Assembly: GCF_014201615.1 (NCBI RefSeq)
Contig: NZ_JACHEU010000003.1
Location: 62,001 to 126,000, forward strand
DNA: 64,000 nt
Direction of reading: 5' to 3'
From: Aquamicrobium lusatiense
Lineage (GTDB): Bacteria > Pseudomonadota > Alphaproteobacteria > Rhizobiales > Rhizobiaceae
Below the pieces are notes generated by a model that was not told the DNA's origin, searched no databases, and saw nothing but the letters and a program-made list of their open reading frames with translations. Below are positions 36,626-44,290 of the stretch, piece by piece. Positions within the stretch are counted from its first letter, which is position 1. Each line of letters opens with the position of its first letter. Made by a program: the position numbers and the translations under genes.

Positions 36626-38053
36626 ATGATCGAGCATGGTTTGTTCATCGATGGTCGCTGGCGCGCCGGCAGCGGCGGCAATCTGATCGATGTGGTCGAC
36701 CCAGCGACGGAAGCCGTCGTCGCGACGGTTCCGGTTGCCGGGATTGGCGACCTCGAAGAGGCTGTGCAGGCTGCTTCGCGGAGCTTTCCGGACTGGGCAG
36801 CGCGGCCGGCTCCCGAGCGTGGGAAAATGCTGCGCGAGGCCGCCCGCCTCATCCGTGAGCGTCGCGATGCGATCGCGCTGCTGCTGACGGGTGAACAGGG
36901 CAAGCCGCTGCGGGAGGCCGTTGCCGAAGTCGACAATGCGGCCGACATCATGGAATGGTATGCGGAAGAAGGGCGCAGAGCCTATGGCCGCATCATTCCC
37001 GCCCGGCTGCCGGGCGTCAGCCAGCAGGTCGTGCTTGAGCCTGTCGGCCCCGTCGCCGCTTTCAGCCCATGGAATTTTCCGGTCTCTCAGGCGGTGCGCA
37101 AGATTGCGGCCGCACTGGCGGCCGGCTGTACGATCATCATCAAAGGTCCGGAGGAAGCGCCCGGTGCCGTGTGCGAGGTCGCGCGCTGCCTGGCGCAGGC
37201 CGGCTTGCCCGGCGGGGTTCTCAATCTGGTGTTCGGAGATCCGCCGGCAATCTCGGCTCAGCTGATCGCAGCGCCGGAAATCCGCAAGATCTCGTTCACC
37301 GGTTCGGTGGCGGTGGGCAAGCACCTGGCAGCTCTGGCCGGCGCTCTCATGAAGCGCACGACCATGGAGCTTGGCGGCCATGCGCCGGTGATCGTTTTCG
37401 ATGATGCGGATGCTGTCGCCGCGGCCACCCAGCTTGCTGCGTTCAAGTACAGGAATGCGGGGCAGGTCTGTATTTCGCCGACGCGCTTCTTCGTCCAGTC
37501 GGGGTCTTACGAGGCGTTTCTCGATGCTTTCGTGCGCAAGGCGAATTCCCTGAGAGTGGGCGCCGGTGCGGACAATGCGGAGATGGGCCCGCTTGCGACC
37601 AGCCGGCGCGCCGATGCGGTTTCCGCACTGGTGAGCGAGGCTGTAGCCGATGGCGCGACCCTTCATGCAGGCGGCCGCAAACTGGGCAATGCCGGATATT
37701 TTTACGCGCCCACCGTGCTTGGCGATGTTCCGCAGACAAGCCGCATCATGAAGGAAGAGCCGTTCGGGCCGGTCGCTCTGATCAATCGTTTCGGGGATGA
37801 TGACGAGGCCATCAGGCTTGCCAATGCTACCGCTTACGGGCTGGCCGGCTACGCGTTCACGCAATCGTCGCGGCGTGCCGCACTGGCTGCAAGGGGCGTG
37901 AAGGTCGGCATGCTGTCGATCAATCATTTCGGTCTGGGGCCCATCGAAACACCGTTTGGCGGGGTGGGCGACAGCGGCCATGGCCGCGAAGGCGGCAGCG
38001 AAGGGCTGGACGCCTATCTGGATACGAAATTCGTGAGCCAGCTGTCGGCCTGA
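36626..38053 (+). CDS. NAD(P)-dependent aldehyde dehydrogenase (succinate-semialdehyde dehydrogenase-like)
   Basis: The 475-residue product has the ALDH catalytic Glu248 in MELGGHAP and Cys282 in GQVCISPTRF, the nucleotide-binding FTGSVAVGK and the FSPWNFP segment. The length and AGQVC context are like the GabD/semialdehyde group. It would oxidise the aldehyde made by the adjacent aminotransferase to a carboxylic acid. GGGAG precedes the start. A 113 bp gap separates it from the next gene, which is larger than other gaps in the operon but holds no clear terminator. Confidence 0.93.
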   Translation: MIEHGLFIDGRWRAGSGGNLIDVVDPATEAVVATVPVAGIGDLEEAVQAASRSFPDWAARPAPERGKMLREAARLIRERRDAIALLLTGEQGKPLREAVAEVDNAADIMEWYAEEGRRAYGRIIPARLPGVSQQVVLEPVGPVAAFSPWNFPVSQAVRKIAAALAAGCTIIIKGPEEAPGAVCEVARCLAQAGLPGGVLNLVFGDPPAISAQLIAAPEIRKISFTGSVAVGKHLAALAGALMKRTTMELGGHAPVIVFDDADAVAAATQLAAFKYRNAGQVCISPTRFFVQSGSYEAFLDAFVRKANSLRVGAGADNAEMGPLATSRRADAVSALVSEAVADGATLHAGGRKLGNAGYFYAPTVLGDVPQTSRIMKEEPFGPVALINRFGDDDEAIRLANATAYGLAGYAFTQSSRRAALAARGVKVGMLSINHFGLGPIETPFGGVGDSGHGREGGSEGLDAYLDTKFVSQLSA

Positions 38054-38166
38054 CCGGATCGACCACACATTCCGCGCAGCCCGCGAAATCGGGATGTGCA
38101 AACCACCATGCTGCCACGGCCTTACGGCGATCAGGTGCGAAGCAGAACCAATTCGGGAGAGTTCAA

Positions 38167-39336
38167 GTGTCGGAAACCAAGTCCAGCGCCACAGCGCCGC
38201 TAGCCGGGGTCAAGGTCGTCGAGTTCTGCCATGTCGCCGCCGGGCCTTTCTGCTCCATGCTGCTTGCCGACATGGGGGCCGACGTCATCAAGGTGGAATC
38301 GCCCGATGGTGATACAATGCGTCAGTGGCCACCTCACAGCGACGGCTTCAGCGAGAATTTCGCTTCCCTCAACCGCAACAAGCGTTCGATCGCTCTCGAT
38401 CTCAAGAACCCCGCCGACAATGCCATTGCCGTACGGCTGATCGGGGAAGCGGATGTCGTTGTGGAAAACAACCGGCCGGGCGCGATGCAGCGTCTGGGGC
38501 TCAGCTATGACAGGTTCGCGCAGGAGATGCCCAGCCTGATATACTGCTCCCTGTCAGCTTACGGGCAGGACGGGCCCCGTGCTGGAGAAGGCGGTTTCGA
38601 TCTCACCGTGCAGGCGATGTCGGGCATCATGAGCGTGACCGGCAATGAGGGAGGCGAACCTGTCAAATGCGGCATCCCGATCTCGGACTTCGCAACCGGG
38701 CTTTATGCAGCCTTTTCCATCGCCTCACTGCTGACGCGGGTCAGGCAGGGCTGCAAGGGGGGCTATATCGACGTGTCCATGCTGGGGGCCAGCCTCGCCA
38801 TAGCCGCTCTTCAAACCAGCGAATATTTCGCCAGCGGCCGGGATCCGCGCGCGCTGGGCGCGGCCCATCCCCGCAATGCGCCTTATGAAGCCTTCACCGC
38901 TTCCGATGGCAGCTTCGTGCTGGCGGCCGGCAACGACCGGCTGTGGCGCAGCGTGTGCGAGGTCGTCGGCCGCCCGGACCTGTTTGAAGACGAGCGTTTT
39001 GTGACCACGATCGACCGCGCGCGGAACCAGAAGGAACTTGCCCGGATTTTGAACGGCGAGTTCGCGCGCCGTACAGTTGCCGAACTGCTGGAAGATCTGA
39101 GACGTGCAGGGGTGCCGTGCAGTTCCATCAACAGCTATTCCCAGGCCCTGTCGGACATTCAGGTCGAGCACATGGGATGGGTCCGGGAAATGGCTCTGCC
39201 AAATGGTGTGCATACACGCACCTTTGCAAGCCCGGTGAGGATCGATGGTCAGTCGCCGCCGATTTACAAGGCGCCTCCTGCTCTCGATGAGCACGGGGAA
39301 AGCATTCGCCGGTCCCTGCTGACCCCAGCGATATGA
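38167..39336 (+). CDS. class III (CaiB/BaiF) CoA-transferase
   Basis: The GTG start at 38167 follows GGGAG. The 389-residue product has the family blocks VVEFCHVAAGPFCSMLLADMG-like start (motif begins VVEFCHV), VKVESPDGD, NRNKRSIALDL and the catalytic Asp145 in GGFDLTVQAMSG. Class III enzymes move CoA between carboxylic acids via an aspartyl anhydride. Adjacent placement to a thiol dioxygenase resembles the 3-sulfinopropionate CoA-transferase (Act) plus Mdo pairing of dithiodipropionate degraders. That comparison is established knowledge of the family, but the application here is inference. Confidence 0.92.
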   Translation: MSETKSSATAPLAGVKVVEFCHVAAGPFCSMLLADMGADVIKVESPDGDTMRQWPPHSDGFSENFASLNRNKRSIALDLKNPADNAIAVRLIGEADVVVENNRPGAMQRLGLSYDRFAQEMPSLIYCSLSAYGQDGPRAGEGGFDLTVQAMSGIMSVTGNEGGEPVKCGIPISDFATGLYAAFSIASLLTRVRQGCKGGYIDVSMLGASLAIAALQTSEYFASGRDPRALGAAHPRNAPYEAFTASDGSFVLAAGNDRLWRSVCEVVGRPDLFEDERFVTTIDRARNQKELARILNGEFARRTVAELLEDLRRAGVPCSSINSYSQALSDIQVEHMGWVREMALPNGVHTRTFASPVRIDGQSPPIYKAPPALDEHGESIRRSLLTPAI

Positions 39337-39359
39337 AACGAGTTCGTGAGGAGAACAAG

Positions 39360-39944
39360 ATGACGACCAACACCAAAAGGCTTCGGACCTTCCTCTCCCA
39401 GATGAGCAGGCTGGTTGAAGAGGCCGATGGCAACGAGCATGTCCTTCTGGAAAGGGGCAAGACCTATCTGGAAGCGCTGGTGGCGCATGATGACTGGCTG
39501 CCGGAAGAATGGGCCGCGGCCAATCCGGACCGCTACCAGCAGCACCTGCTTTACTGCGATCCGCAGGACCGCTTCTGCGTGGTCAGCTTTGTCTGGGGAC
39601 CGGGGCAGCAGACGCCCATCCACAACCACACGACCTGGGGGCTGGTGGGAATGCTGCGCGGAGCCGAAATCTCGGAAGCTTACGAGATGCAGGATGGCAA
39701 GCCGGTGGCTGGTGAAACCGAACGTCTTGACCCCGGTCAGGTCGTGATGGTGTCGCCCGATGTCGGCGACATCCACAAGGTCTGGAATGCGTGCGACGAT
39801 CGCGTCTCGATCAGCATTCATGTCTATGGCGGTGATATCGGAGCGATCGAGCGCAATGTGTTTCCGCCAGAGGGCGGCATGAAGTCGTTCATCTCAGGCT
39901 ATTCCAACTCGGTCATGCCAAACATCTGGGGCACTCAGGCCTGA
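39360..39944 (+). CDS. cupin thiol dioxygenase, Gln-type (3-mercaptopropionate dioxygenase-like)
   Basis: Start at 39360 (MTTNTKRLRT), after GAGGAG. The 194-residue cupin has iron ligands H88 and H90 (PIHNH) and H139 (GDIHKVW), and the Ser-His-Tyr triad S152/H154/Y156 (SISIHVY). At the carboxylate-recognition position, Q61 (YQQHLLY) replaces the Arg of cysteine dioxygenases, which marks the 3-mercaptopropionate group. HNH in place of the commoner HDH is slightly unusual. It would use Fe(II) and oxygen to convert a thiol to a sulfinate. The next gene starts one base after its stop. Confidence 0.9.
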   Translation: MTTNTKRLRTFLSQMSRLVEEADGNEHVLLERGKTYLEALVAHDDWLPEEWAAANPDRYQQHLLYCDPQDRFCVVSFVWGPGQQTPIHNHTTWGLVGMLRGAEISEAYEMQDGKPVAGETERLDPGQVVMVSPDVGDIHKVWNACDDRVSISIHVYGGDIGAIERNVFPPEGGMKSFISGYSNSVMPNIWGTQA

Positions 39945-39945
39945 A

Positions 39946-40716
39946 ATGCCCCTGACCATCCACAAAGCAGATGTCCGCATGACGCTGACTCTTTCGCGGC
40001 CGGAACAGGGCAATGCCCTGTCGCATGATCTTGTCGAGGCTCTGCATCGCGGGCTCGATGAGGCCCTCGGCAACGGAACGAGAATGCTGGTCATCGAAGG
40101 GGAAGGGCGCAATTTCTGTACCGGCTTTGATCTTGCCGGCATCGAGGAGGCACCCGATGCTGACCTGCTGATGCGCTTCATCAGGATCGAGCAGCTTCTG
40201 GCGCGCCTGTGGTCGGCGCCCTTCGCAACGCTGGCAATCGCCGGAGGCCGCTGCTTTGGCGCCGGAGCGGATCTTTTCGCCGCCTGTTCCACGCGGCTTG
40301 CGCTTCCCGATGCGTCCTTCAGCTTTCCGGGTGCTGCCTTCGGGCTCGTTCTGGGAACCCGCCGGCTGGCGGCGCGGATCGGGGAAGACGAAGCACTTTC
40401 AATCATTGCCTCCGGCGAGACTGTCGATGCAGAGAAGGCGCTGGAAATTGGGCTTGCGACCGGCCACGTGACGGAAACCGAACTGGAAATGATGGTGGAG
40501 AAGGCCACGGCCGCCGCTGTCCGGCTCGATCCCGAAACCTTCGCCGCAATTCGCTGTGCGGCAGGCGATGACCCGGCCCTTCTCGACCGGGATCTGGCGG
40601 CGCTGGTGCGCTCCGCGGTGCGGCCCGGTCTGGCGCAGCGTATCTGCGACTATCGCGCGGCCATGAAACGCAAACACATGCAGGACAAGTCCGCACGGCC
40701 TTCGTCCACTCATTGA
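39946..40716 (+). CDS. crotonase family protein lacking both classical catalytic glutamates
   Basis: The 256-residue product shows the crotonase oxyanion segments (FCTGFDLAGIE and GGRCFGAGADL). Where hydratases have Glu, the sequence reads GAGADLFAACS and FSFPGAAFGL, so neither conserved glutamate is obvious. It may therefore be a non-hydratase crotonase such as a C-S or C-C lyase, isomerase or thioesterase, or a structural relative. It starts one base after the thiol dioxygenase stop and precedes the ADP-forming acyl-CoA synthetase. The basic C-terminal tail is divergent. Confidence 0.85.
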   Translation: MPLTIHKADVRMTLTLSRPEQGNALSHDLVEALHRGLDEALGNGTRMLVIEGEGRNFCTGFDLAGIEEAPDADLLMRFIRIEQLLARLWSAPFATLAIAGGRCFGAGADLFAACSTRLALPDASFSFPGAAFGLVLGTRRLAARIGEDEALSIIASGETVDAEKALEIGLATGHVTETELEMMVEKATAAAVRLDPETFAAIRCAAGDDPALLDRDLAALVRSAVRPGLAQRICDYRAAMKRKHMQDKSARPSSTH

Positions 40717-40744
40717 AACAAGCCAAGCATACGGAGCAAACAGG

Positions 40745-42880
40745 ATGACTACGCTTTCTGGTGGCGCAGCGCAGCCACGGGGAATACTCGCGCCGCGATC
40801 AGTCGCCGTCATCGGTGCCTCGGAAGACCTGACCAAATTCGGTGGCCGCATCTACAAGAATCTGGTCCACCATCGCTTTTCGGGCGCCATCTATCCGATA
40901 AACCCGAAGCGGGAGCAATTGCTTGGCATCAGGTGCTATCCCTCCATCGCGGATACGCCAACCCCGCCGGATATGGCCGTGATGGCGGTGCCGCGGGATG
41001 CCGTCAAGGATGCGGTGGAGGCCTGTGGTGCGGCCGGCACGCGGGCGGCGATCGTCATCACCGCCAAGTTTTCCGATGCGGGCCCGGAAGGCGCGGAACT
41101 GGAGCGTCAGGTCGTGGCGGCCGCCAACCGCCACAACATGCGCATCATCGGTCCCAACTGCCTTGGCATCATCAGCCCGGCGAACGATCTCGTCCTGTGC
41201 GCTTCGCCAGCCCTGTTCGTGGATGAAATGCCGAAGGGCGACATCGGTCTGGTGAGCCAGAGCGGTGCTTTGATGGCCACCATATTCGACAAGGCCATGG
41301 CCCGGGGGCTGGGCTTTTCGCACTGCTTCTCCATCGGCAATCAGGCCGATATGGATATGTGCGATTTCGTCGACTATCTGATCGAGGACGAGCGCACGCG
41401 CGTCATATGCAGCTATATCGAAGGGATCAGGGATCCGGCGCGCTTCATCGAGGCGGCCCGGCGCGCCCATGCCGCCGGCAAGCCATGGCTCGCCGTCAAG
41501 GCGGGGCGCACGGCCTTCGGCGCAGCCGCGGCCTTCTCGCACACCGCCAGTCTGGCCGGCAGCTATCAGGCCTTCGAGGCCGCCTGCCGGGATTGCGGCG
41601 TGCTGACGATGGACGACCCGGATGCAATGGTGCTGCTGGCTGCATCGCTGGCACGCTTCCCGCAGGCCCGGCCGAAGCGCGTCGCCATTGTCACGACGTC
41701 CGGTGGCGGTGGCGCCGTTACGGCCGACCGCCTCACCGATCACGGCATAGCGCTGGCGCAATTCAGCGCCGAGACGGCCAGTGAACTGTCCGAAATCTAT
41801 CCCGCCAATGTCGCGGGCTCCAATCCCGTCGATCTCGGTTCCGCAAAGCAGGGTGGCTCGCTGGTTGTCGGGGCATCGACGCTGAAGCCGATCATTACCG
41901 ACACCGGAAGCGATCTCATCCTGTCGGCGATCACCACGGCCCCGGATGTCGAGCTTCTGTGCCGCAGGTTTGACGAGGCCACCGTCGCTGCCCGGGACGA
42001 GGGCCATGTCAAGCCGCATATCATCGTGCTTCAGCAGGGGCAGTCGGCCGATGCGGCCAGATCGTTCCTTCGCTCGCAGAAGATCATCTACACGGACAGT
42101 CTCGATGACGCCATCCGGGCGACGGAAGCATGGGGCCGGCTTGCAGATACGAAGCCTGCCACGGCGCCGGCGCGCCCGGCGGCCATGGAGCCGGTAAGCC
42201 TGCCCGAAGGCTTGTCCGGAAGTGTCGGTGAGGCGGAAGCAAAAGCGTTCCTTGGCGAAAACGGCGTGCCCGTCAATCGCGGCCAGATCGTCGGCACTGC
42301 GGAGCAGGCGAGCGAAGCTGCGGCGCTGCTGGACGGCCCCTTCGTGGTGAAAGTGGTGTCTCCTGACATCGTGCATAAATCGGACGTCGGCGGTGTCGTG
42401 CTCGGCCTCGAAACGCCGGACGATGTGGCGCGGGCCGTAACCCGGATGGGCGCATCCATCGCGCAGAAGCTTCCCGATGCGCGTATCGAGGGTTTTCTGG
42501 TTCAGGAAATGCGCACCGGCAAGGTCGAACTGCTGGTGGGCGCCCGCAACGATCCGCAGTTCGGCCCGATGATCATCGTCGGCGCCGGCGGCGTTCTGGT
42601 TGAGCTGCTCAGGGATGTGGCGGTGGCGATGGCCCCTGTCTGCGAGAAGAAGGCACGATCGATGATCGAAAGCCTGCAGATCGCAAAGCTGATGCAGGGC
42701 TTCAGGGGCAGCGCGGAACTCGACATCGATGCCGCTGCGCAGGCCGTGTCGCGGATCAGCTGGATCGTATCGGACATCGGCCCCCGCTTCTGCGAACTCG
42801 ACGTGAACCCGCTTCTTGTTGCAGAAGCCGGAAAGGGTTGCGTGGCCGTCGACGCCCGCATTCTGCTCGACGACAACTGA
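40745..42880 (+). CDS. ADP-forming (NDP-forming) acyl-CoA synthetase, fused alpha-beta type
   Basis: The 711-residue product has a CoA-binding domain (RSVAVIGASEDLTKFGG), succinyl-CoA ligase-like domains with the phospho-His H266 in FSHTASLAGS, and a C-terminal ATP-grasp domain (about 480-711; FVVKVVSPDIVHKSDVGGV, GARNDPQFGPMIIVGAGG). It has no N-acetyltransferase domain. It reversibly makes acyl-CoA from acid, CoA and ATP, forming ADP. In this operon it offers a second activation route besides the CoA-transferase, or harvests ATP from an acyl-CoA product. Substrate unknown. Confidence 0.92.
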   Translation: MTTLSGGAAQPRGILAPRSVAVIGASEDLTKFGGRIYKNLVHHRFSGAIYPINPKREQLLGIRCYPSIADTPTPPDMAVMAVPRDAVKDAVEACGAAGTRAAIVITAKFSDAGPEGAELERQVVAAANRHNMRIIGPNCLGIISPANDLVLCASPALFVDEMPKGDIGLVSQSGALMATIFDKAMARGLGFSHCFSIGNQADMDMCDFVDYLIEDERTRVICSYIEGIRDPARFIEAARRAHAAGKPWLAVKAGRTAFGAAAAFSHTASLAGSYQAFEAACRDCGVLTMDDPDAMVLLAASLARFPQARPKRVAIVTTSGGGGAVTADRLTDHGIALAQFSAETASELSEIYPANVAGSNPVDLGSAKQGGSLVVGASTLKPIITDTGSDLILSAITTAPDVELLCRRFDEATVAARDEGHVKPHIIVLQQGQSADAARSFLRSQKIIYTDSLDDAIRATEAWGRLADTKPATAPARPAAMEPVSLPEGLSGSVGEAEAKAFLGENGVPVNRGQIVGTAEQASEAAALLDGPFVVKVVSPDIVHKSDVGGVVLGLETPDDVARAVTRMGASIAQKLPDARIEGFLVQEMRTGKVELLVGARNDPQFGPMIIVGAGGVLVELLRDVAVAMAPVCEKKARSMIESLQIAKLMQGFRGSAELDIDAAAQAVSRISWIVSDIGPRFCELDVNPLLVAEAGKGCVAVDARILLDDN

Positions 42881-42932
42881 TATCCGGCGGCCGGAGCGGC
42901 CCGGACGGACATGCACAGCACTGGAGGACTTA

Positions 42933-43670
42933 ATGTCAGCACTGGACGTAAGACTGGATGGCAGGACGACCATCTTCACCATCAACCGCCCGGAGAAGAT
43001 GAATGCCATCAATGCCGAGGTGGCGAATGAGATGCAGCGGCGCTTTGCCGAATTTGACGGCTCGGATCAGCGGGTCGCGATCATCACGGGCGCAGGGGAA
43101 AAGGCTTTTTCTTCCGGCGCCGATGTCTCGGACATTCCCGAACTCTGGCGCTGCATACCAACGATCGGCATCGTCACGGAAAAGCCTGTCATATGCGCTG
43201 TCCATGGCTGGTGCGTCGGCGGGGCGCTGGTGATGGCCGCAATGGCGGATCTGTGCGTGGTGACCGAGAACACCCGTTTTTCCTATCCCGAAGGTAAGGT
43301 CGGGCTGACAGGCGGCATGATTGCCACGCTGGCAGGGCGCATACCGCATAAGATGGCCATGGAGATCATGCTGCTTGGCCGAACCGTTTCCGGCCGCCGC
43401 GCCTGCGAGATCGGACTTGCCAATGAGGTGGTCGAAGACGGCAGGCATCTGGAAGCCGCGCTGGCGATGGCGCGCGAGATGGAAGATATGGCGCCGCTGG
43501 TGCTGAAGACGCTGAAGCGCTTCGTCGTCGAGCATACGCTTATCCAGACACCTTCGGAAAAGCTTGCGCGCGCCCAGCGCGACCTTGCCGTCGTCCGCAC
43601 CAGCGCAGACCTGAAGGAAGGCGTTGCGGCGTTCCGGGAAAAGCGCAAGCCGGTGTTCAACGGCAGATAG
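42933..43670 (+). CDS. enoyl-CoA hydratase/isomerase family protein (one glutamate retained)
   Basis: Start at 42933 (MSALDVRLDG), after GGAGG. The 245-residue crotonase has FSSGADVSDIP and HGWCVGGALVMAAM oxyanion segments. The first classical Glu position is Leu or Val (GGALVM), while the second, in SYPEGKVGL, is kept. Isomerases and some lyases show this pattern, so hydration is not assured. It is the last gene of the operon begun at 35233 and is followed by 620 bp without genes. Confidence 0.88.
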   Translation: MSALDVRLDGRTTIFTINRPEKMNAINAEVANEMQRRFAEFDGSDQRVAIITGAGEKAFSSGADVSDIPELWRCIPTIGIVTEKPVICAVHGWCVGGALVMAAMADLCVVTENTRFSYPEGKVGLTGGMIATLAGRIPHKMAMEIMLLGRTVSGRRACEIGLANEVVEDGRHLEAALAMAREMEDMAPLVLKTLKRFVVEHTLIQTPSEKLARAQRDLAVVRTSADLKEGVAAFREKRKPVFNGR

Positions 43671-43853
43671 AACCGATCCGCCATTTCCCGGCCGCCTTCA
43701 GGCCATGGACTGCCTGTGGGGCCGGTCCGCGCCGGCCGACGTCATTGCTGTGTCGGTCAAAGGGGCATCTTGCCGGCGGCTGCCACAGCCTCTGAACCTC
43801 CCCGCACGGCCGCCGGCGCATCGTTGCGGCGAGGTTTGGCGCAGGCGACCGGA

Positions 43854-43876
43854 CCTGAAGCGTGTCGCGATCTTTC
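43854..43876 (+). repeat. dispersed 23 bp repeat, plus-strand copy
   Basis: Identical to the minus strand of 14800-14822. It is followed by ATTCGCTCCTTCCGCTCTAA and a T-rich stretch, a layout frequent in intergenic repeats of rhizobial-type genomes. Confidence 0.7.
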
Positions 43877-43922
43877 GGATTCGCTCCTTCCGCTCTAAGC
43901 CGTTGTTTTAACGCATGTTACT

Positions 43923-43955
43923 ATCCCGAAACCGATACGCTCTTTCGAGCGGGAT
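43923..43955. repeat. palindromic intergenic element (ATCCCG ... CGGGAT)
   Basis: ATCCCG (43923-43928) pairs with CGGGAT (43950-43955), with T-rich flanks on both sides (TTGTTTTAACGCATG before, GCTTTAA after). It may act as terminator for the upstream operon or be part of a REP-like mosaic. Confidence 0.5.
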
Positions 43956-44010
43956 GCTTTAACTGTCCGGCGGCAATTGACTTGCCGGGCGTCCATGTTA
44001 TCGGGAGCGC

Positions 44011-44180
44011 GGTTATGGTTCTTTCGTTGTCTCCGGAGAGCGAAAGCTAAGAGGGAATCCGGTGAAAATCCGGGGCTGCCCCGCAACTGTAAGCAGAGAG
44101 TGCGCCGTCGCTCATTGTCACTGGCTTTGCCGGGAAGACAGACGGTGCATGATGACCTGTGAGCCAGGAGACCTGCCTGA
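44011..44180 (+). promoter_or_regulatory. cobalamin (adenosylcobalamin-type) riboswitch
   Basis: The conserved core is plain: GGGAATCCGGTGAAAATCCG (44053-44072), then the GCTGCCCCGCAACTGTAAG segment at 44075-44093, and the B12 box GAGCCAGGAGACCTGCC at 44161-44177. The order and spacing match class I cobalamin riboswitches. It lies 110 bp upstream of the TonB receptor start in the same direction, so vitamin B12 should repress the receptor (and possibly the ABC gene beyond it). Confidence 0.97.
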
Positions 44181-44290
44181 CCATGGAAGTTCGGTGGGCG
44201 GGGTGGACCACTGGAATGTGCGGCATTCGGTAGAGGAAACCGGACGCGGCATCCGTCTTGCGAACCCCGTTGTTAAAGAGAGGGGGAGCA

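Larger units (their letters stand above)
43671..44290. other. 620 bp non-coding region: repeat elements and cobalamin riboswitch leader
   Basis: From 43671 to about 43850 nothing recognisable is seen. From 43854 to 43960 lies a repetitive mosaic (23 bp repeat shared with 14800-14822, then a palindrome). From about 44011 to 44180 is a cobalamin riboswitch. The remaining 110 bases lead to the receptor start and include a purine-rich ribosome site, GAGAGGGGGAG; a CCCC at 44265-44268 could pair with it, which would suit translational control. Confidence 0.75.

Noticed and set aside
40799..43012. 737-codon open frame on the minus strand antisense to the ADP-forming synthetase
   Set aside because: Low-complexity Arg/His/Gly composition and no motifs; the opposite frame is a full-length recognised enzyme.
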